NCBI GenBank assembly: GCA_900551995.1
Contig: URXW01000006.1
Location: 1-62,264, forward strand
Origin: an uncultured Eubacteriales bacterium
GTDB lineage: Bacteria; Bacillota; Clostridia; Oscillospirales; Oscillospiraceae
DNA: 62,264 bases
Direction: 5' to 3'
Shown here one piece after another: positions 48,627 through 56,652 of the stretch (positions are counted from its first letter, which is position 1; every line of letters starts with the position of its first letter). The notes beneath the pieces were generated by a model. That model had not been told where the DNA came from, did no database searches, and saw only the letters and a program-made list of their open reading frames with translations. Both the position numbers and the translations under genes were made by a program.

Positions 48627-49736
48627 ATGAAAAAAGTAAGTTGGATCGTGGTCATCGCCGGTGCGGTGGTGGGTCTGGCTGCCGTGGTGCTGACGCAGCT
48701 GGGCAACCCCGCCAACATGGGCTTCTGTATCGCCTGCTTCCTGCGTGACATCGCCGGAGCCGTGGGTATGCACAGCGCGGCGAAGGTGCAGTACGTCCGC
48801 CCGGAGATCATCGGGCTGGTGCTGGGCGCGTTCATCATGTCCGTGGCAACGAAGGAGTTCCGCGCCAAGGCAGGATCCTCTCCCGCCACCCGCTTCGTAT
48901 TGGGCGCGTTCGTGATGATCGGCGCGCTGGCGTTTCTGGGCTGCCCCCTCCGTATGGTGCTCCGCATGGGCGGCGGCGATCTGAACGCGGTGGTGGGTCT
49001 GGCGGGCTTCACCGCCGGTATCCTCATCGGCGTGCAGTTCCTCAAGCGCGGCTTCTCCCTGAAGCGCGCCTACCCCGTGGGCAAGGGCGAGGGCGGCGTG
49101 CTGCCCATCGTTATGACCGGTCTGCTGCTCCTCTTTATCGCCGTGCCCACCCTCTTCAAGTTCAGCGAGGCGGGTCCCGGCAGCAAGCACGCCCCGGTGC
49201 TGGCATCGCTGCTGATCGCCGCGGTGGTGGGTGCGCTGGCGCAGCGCACCCGGCTGTGCATGGTGGGCGGCATCCGTGACGCCATGCTCTTCCGCGACTT
49301 CAAGCTGCTCTACGGCTTCGTCGCCATCTTCCTTGTGGTGCTGGCGGGCAACCTCATCACCGGCGGCTTCCAGCTGGGCTTCACCTTACAGCCCATCGCC
49401 CACAGCAGCCACCTGTGGAACGCGCTGGGCATGGTGCTGGTGGGCTGGGGCAGCGTGCTGCTGGGCGGCTGCCCTCTGCGCCAGCTGATCCTGGCGGGCG
49501 AGGGCAACGGCGACAGTGCCGTGACCGTGTTCGGCATGATCGTGGGCGCGGCGTTCGCCCATAACTTCGCGCTGGCGGGCAACCCCGACGCGCTGAACGA
49601 CGCCAAGGAGCTGGTGGTGGGCGGCATCTCCACCAACGGCAAGGTCGCCGTCTGCCTCGGCATCGTGCTGATGCTGGTCATCTCCCTGTGGAATATGCCC
49701 AAGACCGCCGCGCCGGACGCGGCAGCCGCCAAATGA
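48627..49736 (+). CDS. yedE: YedE-type putative selenium transporter
   Basis: A 369-residue membrane protein of the YeeE/YedE family with about nine helices. Conserved cysteines lie in GFCIACFLRDI, FLGCPLRMVLRMGGGDLNA, RLCMVGGIRDA and LGGCPLRQLILAGEGNGD, residues that pass thiosulfate-like or selenium species in the family. Its operon with a YedF-like protein, near selD, supports the 'YedE selenium transporter' assignment; transport of selenium itself is inferred. Confidence 0.88.
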   Translation: MKKVSWIVVIAGAVVGLAAVVLTQLGNPANMGFCIACFLRDIAGAVGMHSAAKVQYVRPEIIGLVLGAFIMSVATKEFRAKAGSSPATRFVLGAFVMIGALAFLGCPLRMVLRMGGGDLNAVVGLAGFTAGILIGVQFLKRGFSLKRAYPVGKGEGGVLPIVMTGLLLLFIAVPTLFKFSEAGPGSKHAPVLASLLIAAVVGALAQRTRLCMVGGIRDAMLFRDFKLLYGFVAIFLVVLAGNLITGGFQLGFTLQPIAHSSHLWNALGMVLVGWGSVLLGGCPLRQLILAGEGNGDSAVTVFGMIVGAAFAHNFALAGNPDALNDAKELVVGGISTNGKVAVCLGIVLMLVISLWNMPKTAAPDAAAAK

Positions 49737-49749
49737 AAGGAGCAAAGCC

Positions 49750-49956
49750 ATGACAGTTGACGCAAGAGGATATTCCTGCCCCATGCCCGTGGTGATGGTG
49801 CAGAAGGCGGTGAAGGGCTCCGCCCCCGATACGCTGGAGGTGCTGGTGGATAACCGGTGCTCCGTGGAGAACGTGACCCGCTTCGCCGAGAACAGCGGCT
49901 ACAAGGTGTCCGCCGCGCCGGAGGGGGAGGACTTCCGCCTGACCCTCTCCAAATGA
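49750..49956 (+). CDS. TusA/YedF-like sulfurtransferase domain protein
   Basis: A 68-residue TusA-fold protein with the persulfide-carrying motif CPMP (Cys10), as in YedF and SirA. It corresponds to the N-terminal domain of the longer YedF family member; the C-terminal DsrE-like part is absent. It probably carries sulfur or selenium as a persulfide or perselenide between YedE, the desulfurase and SelD. It overlaps the DUF3343 gene by 4 nt. Confidence 0.88.
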   Translation: MTVDARGYSCPMPVVMVQKAVKGSAPDTLEVLVDNRCSVENVTRFAENSGYKVSAAPEGEDFRLTLSK

Positions 49957-50192
49957 CCCGCTATATCGCCACGTTCCACACCCACCTCTCCGCACTTCTC
50001 ACGTGCCGCGCCCTGACGTCATCGGGTGTCGCCGCCCGGATGATGCCGGTGCCCCGGAGGCTCAGTGCCTCCTGCGGCACCTGCGTATCATACGAGTCCC
50101 CGGAGCCGCTGCTGGAGAAGATGGACGCGGACGTGGAGCGCGTGTTCGCCATGGAGGGGGAGGCGTACACGCTGCTGCTGGAAAACGAGTAA
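49953..50192 (+). CDS. DUF3343 protein, putative Se/S carrier
   Basis: A 79-residue protein of the DUF3343 family, often found beside yedF and selD. The pattern is YIATFHTHLSALLTCRALT followed by the SCGTCVSYE dithiol (CxxC), suited to carrying a chalcogen. The ATG overlaps the upstream stop codon, so it is translationally coupled. Biochemical function is not established. Confidence 0.82.
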   Translation: MTRYIATFHTHLSALLTCRALTSSGVAARMMPVPRRLSASCGTCVSYESPEPLLEKMDADVERVFAMEGEAYTLLLENE

Positions 50193-50229
50193 AAAAGAAT
50201 GACCGGCGAGAGCCGGTCATTTTTTTTAT
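50193..50229. terminator. Bidirectional terminator
   Basis: AAAAAGAATGACCGGC / GCCGGTCATTTTTTTT stem between the selenium-carrier operon and convergent nfnB. Confidence 0.9.
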
Positions 50230-50235
50230 GTACTG

Positions 50236-51633
50236 TTACTTGCTCAGATACTCGTCGATGGACTTTGCGCCCAGCTTGCCCGCGCCCATGGCGAGAATGA
50301 CGGTGGCTGCGCCGGTCACGGCGTCGCCGCCGGCGTACACCGCCTGCCGGGAGGTAAGCCCCTCCTCGTTGACGATGATGCCGCCCTTCCTGTTGACCTC
50401 CAGACCCTTGGTGGTGGACTTGATAAGGGGGTTGGGGCTGGTGCCCAGGGACATGATCACCGCGTCCACGTTTAGATCGAACTCGCTGCCCTTCTTCTCC
50501 ACGGGGCGGCGGCGGCCGGAGGCGTCCGGCTCACCCAGCTCCATCTCGATGCACGTCATGGACTTCACGCAGTCCTGTTCGTCGCCGTTGATCTTCACGG
50601 GGTTGTTCAGCGTCTTGAAGATGACGCCCTCCTCAATGGCGTGCTCCACCTCCTCGTGACGGGCGGGCAGCTCCTCCATGCCGCGGCGGTACACCACGTA
50701 CACCTCCGCGCCCAGCCGCTTGGAGCAGCGGGCGGCGTCCATGGCCACGTTGCCGCCGCCGACCACGGCGACGGTCTTGCCCTTCAGATCCATAATGGGC
50801 GTGTCGCTGTCGGGGCGGTACGCCTTCATCAGATTGATGCGGGTCAGGAACTCGTTGGCAGAGTAAACGCCCTTCAGGTTCTCGCCAGGGATGTTCATAA
50901 ACATGGGCAGACCGGCGCCGGAGCCGATAAACACGGCCTCGAACCCGTTCTCCTCCATCAGCTCGTCAATGGTGATGGTGCGTCCCACCACGATGTTCGT
51001 CTCCACCTTCACGCCCATGGCCTTCAGCCCGTCCACTTCCTTCTGGACGATGGCCTTAGGCAGACGGAACTCGGGAATACCGTACACCAGCACGCCGCCG
51101 GCAAGGTGCAGAGCCTCAAACACCGTCACCTCATAGCCCTTCTTGGCGAGGTCGCCGGCGCAGGTCAGTCCGGCAGGGCCGGAGCCGATGATCGCTACCT
51201 TGTGCCCGTTGGGCGCGGGGACGGACGCCGCCTCGGTGCTGTGGGCGTTGTGCCAGTCGGCAACGAACCGCTCCAGCCGTCCGATACCCACGGGGTCGCC
51301 CTTCTTGCCCCGGACACAGTGCATCTCGCACTGGCTCTCCTGGGGACACACGCGGCCGCACACGGCGGGCAGGGAGCTGGTCTGGTGGATCACCTGATAC
51401 GCGCCCTCGTAGTCCTTCTCCACGATTTTCTGGATAAATTCGGGGATACGCACGTTGACGGGACAGCCGTCCACGCAGGGATGGTTCTTGCAGTTGAGAC
51501 AGCGGGCGGCCTCGTCCAGTGCCTGCTCCTCGGTGTAGCCCAGAGCCACCTCAAGGAAATTCTTATTGCGGACGTTGGGGTCCTGAGAGGGCATCTCGTT
51601 CTTGTCCAGACGCATATTGATCTTTGCAGCCAT
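50236..51633 (-). CDS. nfnB: NfnB / GltD-like large subunit of electron-bifurcating ferredoxin:NADP+ oxidoreductase
   Basis: A 465-residue flavoprotein. The N-terminal part binds [4Fe-4S] clusters (CLNCKNHPCVDGCPVNVRIP; CGRVCPQESQCEMHC), then two dinucleotide folds follow (VAIIGSGPAGLTCAGDLAKKGY; VAVVGGGNVAMDAAR) and GGDAVTGAATVILAMGAGK binds FAD. Alone it resembles glutamate synthase small subunit, but the adjacent nfnA gene, 1 nt upstream, points to NfnAB, which couples NADH, ferredoxin and NADPH. Confidence 0.88.
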   Translation of the reverse strand: MAAKINMRLDKNEMPSQDPNVRNKNFLEVALGYTEEQALDEAARCLNCKNHPCVDGCPVNVRIPEFIQKIVEKDYEGAYQVIHQTSSLPAVCGRVCPQESQCEMHCVRGKKGDPVGIGRLERFVADWHNAHSTEAASVPAPNGHKVAIIGSGPAGLTCAGDLAKKGYEVTVFEALHLAGGVLVYGIPEFRLPKAIVQKEVDGLKAMGVKVETNIVVGRTITIDELMEENGFEAVFIGSGAGLPMFMNIPGENLKGVYSANEFLTRINLMKAYRPDSDTPIMDLKGKTVAVVGGGNVAMDAARCSKRLGAEVYVVYRRGMEELPARHEEVEHAIEEGVIFKTLNNPVKINGDEQDCVKSMTCIEMELGEPDASGRRRPVEKKGSEFDLNVDAVIMSLGTSPNPLIKSTTKGLEVNRKGGIIVNEEGLTSRQAVYAGGDAVTGAATVILAMGAGKLGAKSIDEYLSK

Positions 51634-51634
51634 C

Positions 51635-52477
51635 TTACTTTACCTCCTGCTTGAACAGATTGCAGACTTCCTCGTGCTTGTGCACCTCGAAATCATGGTA
51701 CATCTGGTTGCGCTTCACCGCCAGATCCCAGTCCACCTTCTGACCGTCGAAGTCGGGGCCGTCCACGCAGGCGAACTTCGTCTCGCCGCCCACGGTCAGG
51801 CGGCAGCCGCCGCACATACCGGTGCCGTCGATCATAATGGGGCTCATGGACACGGTGGTGGGCATATTGTACGGCGCGGTGGTCTTGCAGACGAACTTCA
51901 TCATGACCATGGGGCCGATGGCGAAGATCTCGTCATACACGTTGCCCGCGTCCAGCAGCTCCTTCAGAGCCTCGGTGACCATGCCCTTCTGCCCGTAAGA
52001 GCCGTCGTCGGTGCAGACCTTCAGTACGGAGGAAACGGCCTTGAACTTATCCTCCAGAATGACCACGTCCTTGTTCTTGAAGCCCACCACCGCGTGCACC
52101 TCGGCACCGCAGTCGTGGAATTTCTTCAGCACGGGATAGGCGATGGCGCAGCCCACGCCGCCGCCGACGACGCAGACCTTCTTCTTGCCCTCCGTCTCGG
52201 TGGGACGGCCCAGGGGGCCCACAAAGTCATGCAGACATTCGCCCTGCTGCTTGTGGCTCAGCTTCTCGGTGGTGGCTCCCACCGTCTGGACGATGATGGT
52301 CACAGTGCCCTTTTCCCTGTCGTAGTCATGGATGGTGATGGGGATACGCTCGCCGTTCTCATCCACGCGCAGGATGATGAACTGCCCCGGCTCCGCCTTC
52401 TTCGCCACCATGGGGGCTTCGATCTCATAGAGGATCACAGTGGGCTTCAGTGCCTCTTTTTTGACGATACGGTACAT
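51635..52477 (-). CDS. nfnA: NfnA / sulfide dehydrogenase-like FAD/NAD-binding subunit
   Basis: A 280-residue protein of the dihydroorotate dehydrogenase electron-transfer (PyrK-like) family: an FAD domain with GQFIILRVDENGERIPITI, an NAD domain with VCVVGGGVGCAIAYPVLKKF, and a [2Fe-2S] site in DGTGMCGGCRLTVGG...FACVDGPDFDG. It is translated 1 nt before nfnB. Together they supply or use NADPH and reduced ferredoxin in anaerobes. Confidence 0.9.
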   Translation of the reverse strand: MYRIVKKEALKPTVILYEIEAPMVAKKAEPGQFIILRVDENGERIPITIHDYDREKGTVTIIVQTVGATTEKLSHKQQGECLHDFVGPLGRPTETEGKKKVCVVGGGVGCAIAYPVLKKFHDCGAEVHAVVGFKNKDVVILEDKFKAVSSVLKVCTDDGSYGQKGMVTEALKELLDAGNVYDEIFAIGPMVMMKFVCKTTAPYNMPTTVSMSPIMIDGTGMCGGCRLTVGGETKFACVDGPDFDGQKVDWDLAVKRNQMYHDFEVHKHEEVCNLFKQEVK

Positions 52478-52541
52478 ACATCACGGCTCCTTCGTTTTTG
52501 TATTTTGCGGCGGAACGTCCGCCGTCGGGTTCCGTCTCCCT

Positions 52542-52570
52542 ATTGTATCATTAACCATGCCCACCGTCAA
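52542..52570 (-). promoter_or_regulatory. Promoter of nfnAB
   Basis: Minus strand: -35 TTGACG (52565-52570), 17 bp, -10 TACAAT (52542-52547). Confidence 0.6.
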
Positions 52571-52628
52571 TTATCAGTTGTTATAAACCTCACAAAGAAA
52601 GCCGCCTTTAAGCGAAAGCCGCCGTAAA

Positions 52629-52657
52629 TTGACAAAAACTCGTGCGGGTGCTACAAT
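52629..52657 (+). promoter_or_regulatory. Sense promoter of element copy 2
   Basis: -35 TTGACA (52629-52634), 17 bp, -10 TACAAT (52652-52657). Confidence 0.8.
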
Positions 52658-52734
52658 ATCGGACGTGGGAGAGATACTGCATCCCAACAACGGCAGGCGG
52701 CTTAGCTTACACCACCCGGAAGGGAGGTGATTTG

Positions 52735-52818
52735 ATGCCTATGACGATTACATTCCATATCTTCGGATATGTTGTAACCATTCGTATCAAATGCGAAAGC
52801 CGCCACTCTGGCAAGTGA
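52735..52818 (+). CDS. 27-residue peptide, element copy 2
   Basis: The predicted peptide MPMTITFHIFGYVVTIRIK plus CESRHSGK aligns without gaps to the copy 1 peptide (20 of 27 identical; changes are mostly conservative, such as Val/Ile and Leu/Met). GGAGG lies 7 nt before the ATG. The stop codon lies in the 3' arm of the hairpin. Unknown function. Confidence 0.7.
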   Translation: MPMTITFHIFGYVVTIRIKCESRHSGK

Positions 52819-52826
52819 CGGCTTTC
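52794..52826. terminator. Hairpin over the stop codon of the copy 2 peptide
   Basis: Stem GAAAGCCGCCAC / GTGACGGCTTTC, with the same mismatch position and loop length as copy 1 and one compensated pair. Confidence 0.6.
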
Positions 52827-52870
52827 TGATTATTTCTTAAAACCAAGCTTGAGGAGCTAAACCGCTTGTC

Positions 52871-52883
52871 GCAGTATCTCTCC
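52871..52883 (-). ncRNA. 5' end of the predicted antisense RNA, copy 2
   Basis: The transcript from the minus-strand promoter should begin near 52883-52885 with GGAGAGATACTGC, the same 13 nt found near the 5' end of the sense RNA, and run to the hairpin near 52794. Confidence 0.45.
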
Positions 52884-52890
52884 TGCCTTT

Positions 52891-52918
52891 ATTATACGCT
52901 ATTTCTCCTCTTTGTCAA
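52891..52918 (-). promoter_or_regulatory. Antisense promoter of element copy 2
   Basis: Minus strand: -35 TTGACA (52913-52918), 16 bp, -10 TATAAT (52891-52896), both perfect. The -35 lies inside the last codons of the PAP2 gene. Confidence 0.8.
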
Positions 52919-53579
52919 GCACCGCGTCCCCGCGACCCAGCCGCTTATCCCGCCGCCGCCCCACAATGACGTACACGAACACGTAGGCGATGGCACCCAC
53001 CATCAGCCCGGAGAGCACATCCACCACGGCGTGCTGCTTGACGAACACGGTGGACACTATGATCAGCGCGCCGTACAGTGCGGAGCCCCACCGCCACGCG
53101 CCCTTTTGCAGCCGCGGCGTGTTCCACACGGCGGCGACCGCCGCCACGACCCCTAAAATATGCACGCTGGGGAACACGTTGGTGTTGGTGTCGATGGAAT
53201 AGGTGTACTCCACCAGCCACGTGGCGGCGTTGTGGTGCTCCATCACGGCGGGACGCAGATCCTGCCCGTTGGGCACCAGTATGCAGAACACCACCGCCGT
53301 GGTGAACGTCACCATAATGAACCACATATACCGGCGGAAGCTCTCGCCATCCTTGAGAATAAGATAAATGCCCAGTGCCACCAGCAGCGGGCTCCACGAG
53401 ACGTAGGGGAAGATGAACCACTCGCAGAAGGGCACATAGCTGTCCAGCACGGTCTGGGTCGCCCAATAGTTGTCGGTGATAAAGTGCTCGATGGCGAAAA
53501 ACATGGCAAGATAAACCGGCAGATACGCACCCCACCATGCGTGGGGATGGGTGCGGAAAAAGTCCTTGATGCGTTCCAT
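52899..53579 (-). CDS. PAP2-family membrane phosphatase
   Basis: A 226-residue protein with about six membrane helices. The PAP2 motifs are NGQDLRP (motif 1), FPSVH (motif 2) and TVFVKQHAVVDV (motif 3, with catalytic His and Asp). It probably dephosphorylates phosphatidate, undecaprenyl pyrophosphate or a related lipid. The start at 53579 follows GGGAGGGG. Its 3' end overlaps the antisense promoter of element copy 2. Confidence 0.85.
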   Translation of the reverse strand: MERIKDFFRTHPHAWWGAYLPVYLAMFFAIEHFITDNYWATQTVLDSYVPFCEWFIFPYVSWSPLLVALGIYLILKDGESFRRYMWFIMVTFTTAVVFCILVPNGQDLRPAVMEHHNAATWLVEYTYSIDTNTNVFPSVHILGVVAAVAAVWNTPRLQKGAWRWGSALYGALIIVSTVFVKQHAVVDVLSGLMVGAIAYVFVYVIVGRRRDKRLGRGDAVLDKEEK

Positions 53580-53709
53580 TAGCCCCTCCCGAAGCGAAAA
53601 AATCAATATGGCGTATTGTAGCAAACGGCGGCGGCAATAGCAACCCCCACCGCCGAAAAATCACAAAATATTAACAACCCCGTCACATGACCGCATCTGT
53701 CGGACGGGG

Positions 53710-53739
53710 TGGACAAACCGGCAGGAGATATAGTATACT
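53710..53739 (+). promoter_or_regulatory. Promoter of the trigger factor-like gene
   Basis: -10 TATACT (53734-53739) with -35 TGGACA (53710-53715), 18 bp. Confidence 0.5.
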
Positions 53740-53770
53740 TAGACCAATATGAACAGCAGGAGGAATTACT

Positions 53771-55027
53771 ATGCAGGTCATTATGCGGCAGGACGTCCCC
53801 GAAAAGCGGCAGGTGCGTCTGGCGATCTCCGTGGATCGGGAGACGTGGCAGCAGTCGCTGGCGCGCTGCTACGAGGGCGTGAAGTCCGTCTTTCCCGTGG
53901 AGGGGGAGAGCACGCGGGAGAATATCGAGAAGAAGTACGGCGCGGAGTTTCTGTATCAGGACGCCGTGAACGACACCTACCCCCAGGCACTGGTGGAGGC
54001 GATCGGGCAGAGCGACATCCAGATCGCCGGCACCCCCACACTGACGGTGGAGAAGATCAGCGGCGACGGCTACACCTTCACCGCCGTCATCGACCTGTAT
54101 CCGGAGGTGCAGCTGGGGCAGTATAAGGGGCTCACCGCCGTCTACCCGGAGGTGGAGCTGAGCAGCGACGACACGGAGAGCGCACTGGCGGAGTACGCCC
54201 GTACCCACCCCGTGGTGGAGCACCCGGATCGGGCGGCGATGGGCGACGAGGTGACGCTGGACTTCGAGGGCTTCGTGGACGGCTTCCCCTTCGAGGGAGG
54301 CAAGGGGGAGCAGTACCCTCTGCTGCTGGGCAGCGGCTACTTCGTCCCCGGCTTCGAGGAGCAGGTGGCGGGTGCCGCCGTGGGGGAGGAGCGCGATGTC
54401 AAGGTGACGTTCCCCACGGAGTACGTGCCGGAGCTGGCGGGCAAGGACGCGGTGTTCCGCATCAAGGTGCACCAGATCACCCGCCGCACCACCCCGGAGT
54501 GGAACGATGATTTCGCCCGTCAGCAGGGCTTTGCGGATGTCTCGTCCCTGCGCCGCGCCGTCATGGAGTCCGCCGTGCAGAAGAAGCAGGCGCAGGCGGC
54601 GGAGCAGTTCGCCAACGCCCTTATCCGGCAGGTGACGGAGGGCATGACCGTCACCATCCCCGATGCCATGGTGGAAAACCAGCTGGACGGGATCATCAAC
54701 GAGCTGCGGAGCCACATGCAATCCCAGGGCTACGACCTGGAGCCGTATCTGGAGACGTGCGGCATGACTCTGGAGCAGCTGCGCGACCACACCCGTGAGC
54801 AGGCGGCGGCCGCCGCCCGCTATGAGCTGGCGATGACGGAGATCGCCCGCCGGGAGGGCATCGACGTGACGGAGGCCGATGTGGACGCCAAGTACGAGGA
54901 GCTTTCCCGCCAGTACGGCCTGTCCGTGGAGCTGCTGCGCCAGCAGCTGCCCCCTCTGCGCCTGCGCCACGATCTGAAGCTGGCGGCGGCGCAGGCGGTG
55001 GTGGTGAACGGTGCCAAGCGGAAATAA
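53771..55027 (+). CDS. Trigger factor-like chaperone lacking the ribosome-docking motif
   Basis: A 418-residue protein with all three trigger factor regions: N-terminal domain (1-110), FKBP-type prolyl isomerase (GDEVTLDFEGFVDGFPFEGG through AGKDAVFRIKVHQI, about 155-240), and the helical C-terminal chaperone domain. The ribosome-binding GFRxGKxP loop is replaced by VFPVEGES at residues 40-47, while the flanks (EGVKS before, ENIEKKYG after) still align. It probably acts off the ribosome, and a canonical tig may exist elsewhere. GGAGGAA lies upstream of the ATG. Confidence 0.85.
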   Translation: MQVIMRQDVPEKRQVRLAISVDRETWQQSLARCYEGVKSVFPVEGESTRENIEKKYGAEFLYQDAVNDTYPQALVEAIGQSDIQIAGTPTLTVEKISGDGYTFTAVIDLYPEVQLGQYKGLTAVYPEVELSSDDTESALAEYARTHPVVEHPDRAAMGDEVTLDFEGFVDGFPFEGGKGEQYPLLLGSGYFVPGFEEQVAGAAVGEERDVKVTFPTEYVPELAGKDAVFRIKVHQITRRTTPEWNDDFARQQGFADVSSLRRAVMESAVQKKQAQAAEQFANALIRQVTEGMTVTIPDAMVENQLDGIINELRSHMQSQGYDLEPYLETCGMTLEQLRDHTREQAAAAARYELAMTEIARREGIDVTEADVDAKYEELSRQYGLSVELLRQQLPPLRLRHDLKLAAAQAVVVNGAKRK

Positions 55028-55042
55028 CGCACCGCAGCAAAC

Positions 55043-55078
55043 GCAAAAAAGAACCGCCGGAGGGCGGTTCTTTTTTGC
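55043..55078. terminator. Bidirectional terminator
   Basis: GCAAAAAAGAACCGCC / GGCGGTTCTTTTTTGC stem between convergent genes. Confidence 0.92.
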
Positions 55079-55086
55079 GTATTTCC

Positions 55087-56433
55087 TTACTCGTCCTCCC
55101 CGTCGGGGGACTCCTTCGGCAGCAGCCATACCTCCGCCGCGTTTACCTGGTGGTCGAGGATGGAGGTCACGTGTATCCGCATTCCCTCCGCCTCCAGCGT
55201 GATGTCCTGCTCGCCGTCGTCGGGGATCATTCCCAGCGCGTCGAACACCAGCCCCGTCAGGGTGTCGTGCTCCTCCTGGTCCAGCTCGATCCCCAGCGCG
55301 TCCTCCAGATCGTCCAGCTCCACGTTGCCCGTGACCGTCAGGGAGCCGTCCTCCCGCCTCTCGATGCGTGGCTCGTCGTCGTCCGGGATGTTGCTGTCGT
55401 CGCTGCCCAGATCGCCCACCAGCTCCTCCACCAGATCGTTCAGCGTCACGATACCCACCATGCCGCCGTACTCGTCCAGCACCACCGCCAGCGGGTTCCC
55501 GGTGCGCTTCATGTTGCGGAACAGCGCGTCCGCCTTGATAGTCTCCGGCACGAAGTAGGGCGTCCGCACCGCCCCCGCCATAACGCTCTCCCGGCTCTTG
55601 TCCGCCAGACGGAAATACTCCTTGGCGTTCAGTATGCCCACCACGTTGTCCGCGCTGTCCTCGCACACGGGATAGCGGGTGTGCCGCGTGTTGTGTATCG
55701 TCTCCGCCCACTCGTCCATGGTGTCGTCCAGCCACAGCAGATCCACGTCGGTGCGGTGGGTGGCGATCTCCTCGGCGGTCAGGTCGTCAAACTCGAAGAC
55801 GTTCTGGATGAACTCCTTCTCCTCGTGGTCGATGCCGCCGTGCTCACTGCTGGCGTCCACCATCATGCGGATGTCCTCCTCGCCCACCTGCTCCTCCGCC
55901 TCGTTGGGGTCGATCCGCAGCAGCCGCAGTATCCCGTTGGTGGAGACAGTCAGCAGCCACACGAGGGGCGCGAACAACTTGGAGATGACCAGCACCAGCC
56001 CGGACACGCCCATCGCCACCCTCTCCGCCTTCTTCATGGCGATGCGCTTGGGCACCAGCTCACCGAACACCAGCGTAAAGAACGACAGCACCAGCGTGAT
56101 GAGAATGACCATCAGCGTGTTCAGCGTGGCGGTGGGCAGCGTCACGCCCAGCCCCTTGAGCCAGTCCACCAGCGGGGAAGCGAAGTTGTCCGCGGCGAAG
56201 GCACTGCCCAGAAAGCCCGCCAGTGTGATAGCTACCTGAATGGTGGCGAGGAATTTCGCCGGCTGCGCCGTCAGCTTGCTGAGCCGCTTGGCTCTCCGAT
56301 TCCCGTCGGCGACCATCTTGTTCAGCTTCACGTCGTTCACCGACAGCACGGCGATCTCCGCGCAGGCGAACACCGCGTTCAGCGCGATCAGCACCGCCTG
56401 TAAAAGCAATAACCAGCCTATTGAGGTATCCAA
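55087..56433 (-). CDS. CNNM/CBS-domain (hemolysin C/CorC-like) membrane protein
   Basis: A 448-residue protein with an N-terminal CNNM (DUF21) membrane domain of four helices (about 5-190), a CBS pair (about 215-335, with RHTRYPVCEDSADNVVGILNAKE and NPLAVVLDEYGGMVGIVTLNDLVEELVGD), and a C-terminal CorC_HlyC domain. Family members transport or regulate Mg2+ or Co2+ efflux. A TTG start at 56433 is proposed, preceded by AAAGGAG. A long structured leader lies upstream. Confidence 0.9.
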   Translation of the reverse strand: MDTSIGWLLLLQAVLIALNAVFACAEIAVLSVNDVKLNKMVADGNRRAKRLSKLTAQPAKFLATIQVAITLAGFLGSAFAADNFASPLVDWLKGLGVTLPTATLNTLMVILITLVLSFFTLVFGELVPKRIAMKKAERVAMGVSGLVLVISKLFAPLVWLLTVSTNGILRLLRIDPNEAEEQVGEEDIRMMVDASSEHGGIDHEEKEFIQNVFEFDDLTAEEIATHRTDVDLLWLDDTMDEWAETIHNTRHTRYPVCEDSADNVVGILNAKEYFRLADKSRESVMAGAVRTPYFVPETIKADALFRNMKRTGNPLAVVLDEYGGMVGIVTLNDLVEELVGDLGSDDSNIPDDDEPRIERREDGSLTVTGNVELDDLEDALGIELDQEEHDTLTGLVFDALGMIPDDGEQDITLEAEGMRIHVTSILDHQVNAAEVWLLPKESPDGEDE

Positions 56434-56645
56434 AATGTTTCTCCTTTCCTGCGTCCCGCCGTCATTTTGCGGAACGCCTCCCTGTTTAACTCCTCTTCAA
56501 AAGCGCAAAAGACACGGCCTGTGTGCGCCGCGCACAGGTCATGTCTCAATTCCTATCCATATTTTTATTTCGCGTTCGCCCAGGGCAAGAGTCGCTGCTG
56601 CCTGTGTCCATCCTGTGACAGAACCTCCCCATTCCGTTAAAAGTA
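56434..56645 (-). promoter_or_regulatory. Long structured leader of the CNNM gene, candidate attenuator or riboswitch
   Basis: About 210 nt of untranslated RNA lie between the predicted transcription start (near 56646) and the start codon. The proximal ~100 nt (56546-56645) is a possible sensor domain. It is followed by a hairpin at 56511-56545 and T-rich sequence on the minus strand (56499-56510), which looks like an attenuator. No standard riboswitch consensus (M-box, yybP-ykoY, NiCo) is recognised. Confidence 0.45.
56511..56545 (-). terminator. Possible attenuator hairpin in the CNNM leader
   Basis: 16-bp imperfect stem with a 3-nt loop; on the minus strand it is followed by TTTTGCGCTTTT. 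Confidence 0.5.
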
Positions 56646-56652
56646 TACCCCC

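Larger units (their letters stand above)
52629..52918. other. Sense/antisense small-peptide element, copy 2
   Basis: It has the same plan and spacing as 40161-40449: promoter at 52629-52657, shared 5' motif GGGAGAGATACTGC (52667-52680), peptide gene 52735-52818, hairpin 52794-52826, inverted copy of the 5' motif (52871-52883) and a minus-strand promoter (52891-52918). Sequence between conserved blocks has diverged, so this is not a recent duplication. The block before the ribosome site, GCTTACACCACCCGGAAGGG, is identical in both copies. Confidence 0.75.

Noticed and set aside
56546..56645. SRP RNA, M-box, yybP-ykoY or ZTP aptamer in the CNNM leader
   Set aside because: Fragments such as AGCAGC and GCCCTGGGCGAAC recall SRP RNA and GCCTGGGC recalls ZTP, but the GGAA-type tip of SRP RNA and the core blocks of the riboswitches are absent. 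I left it unassigned.
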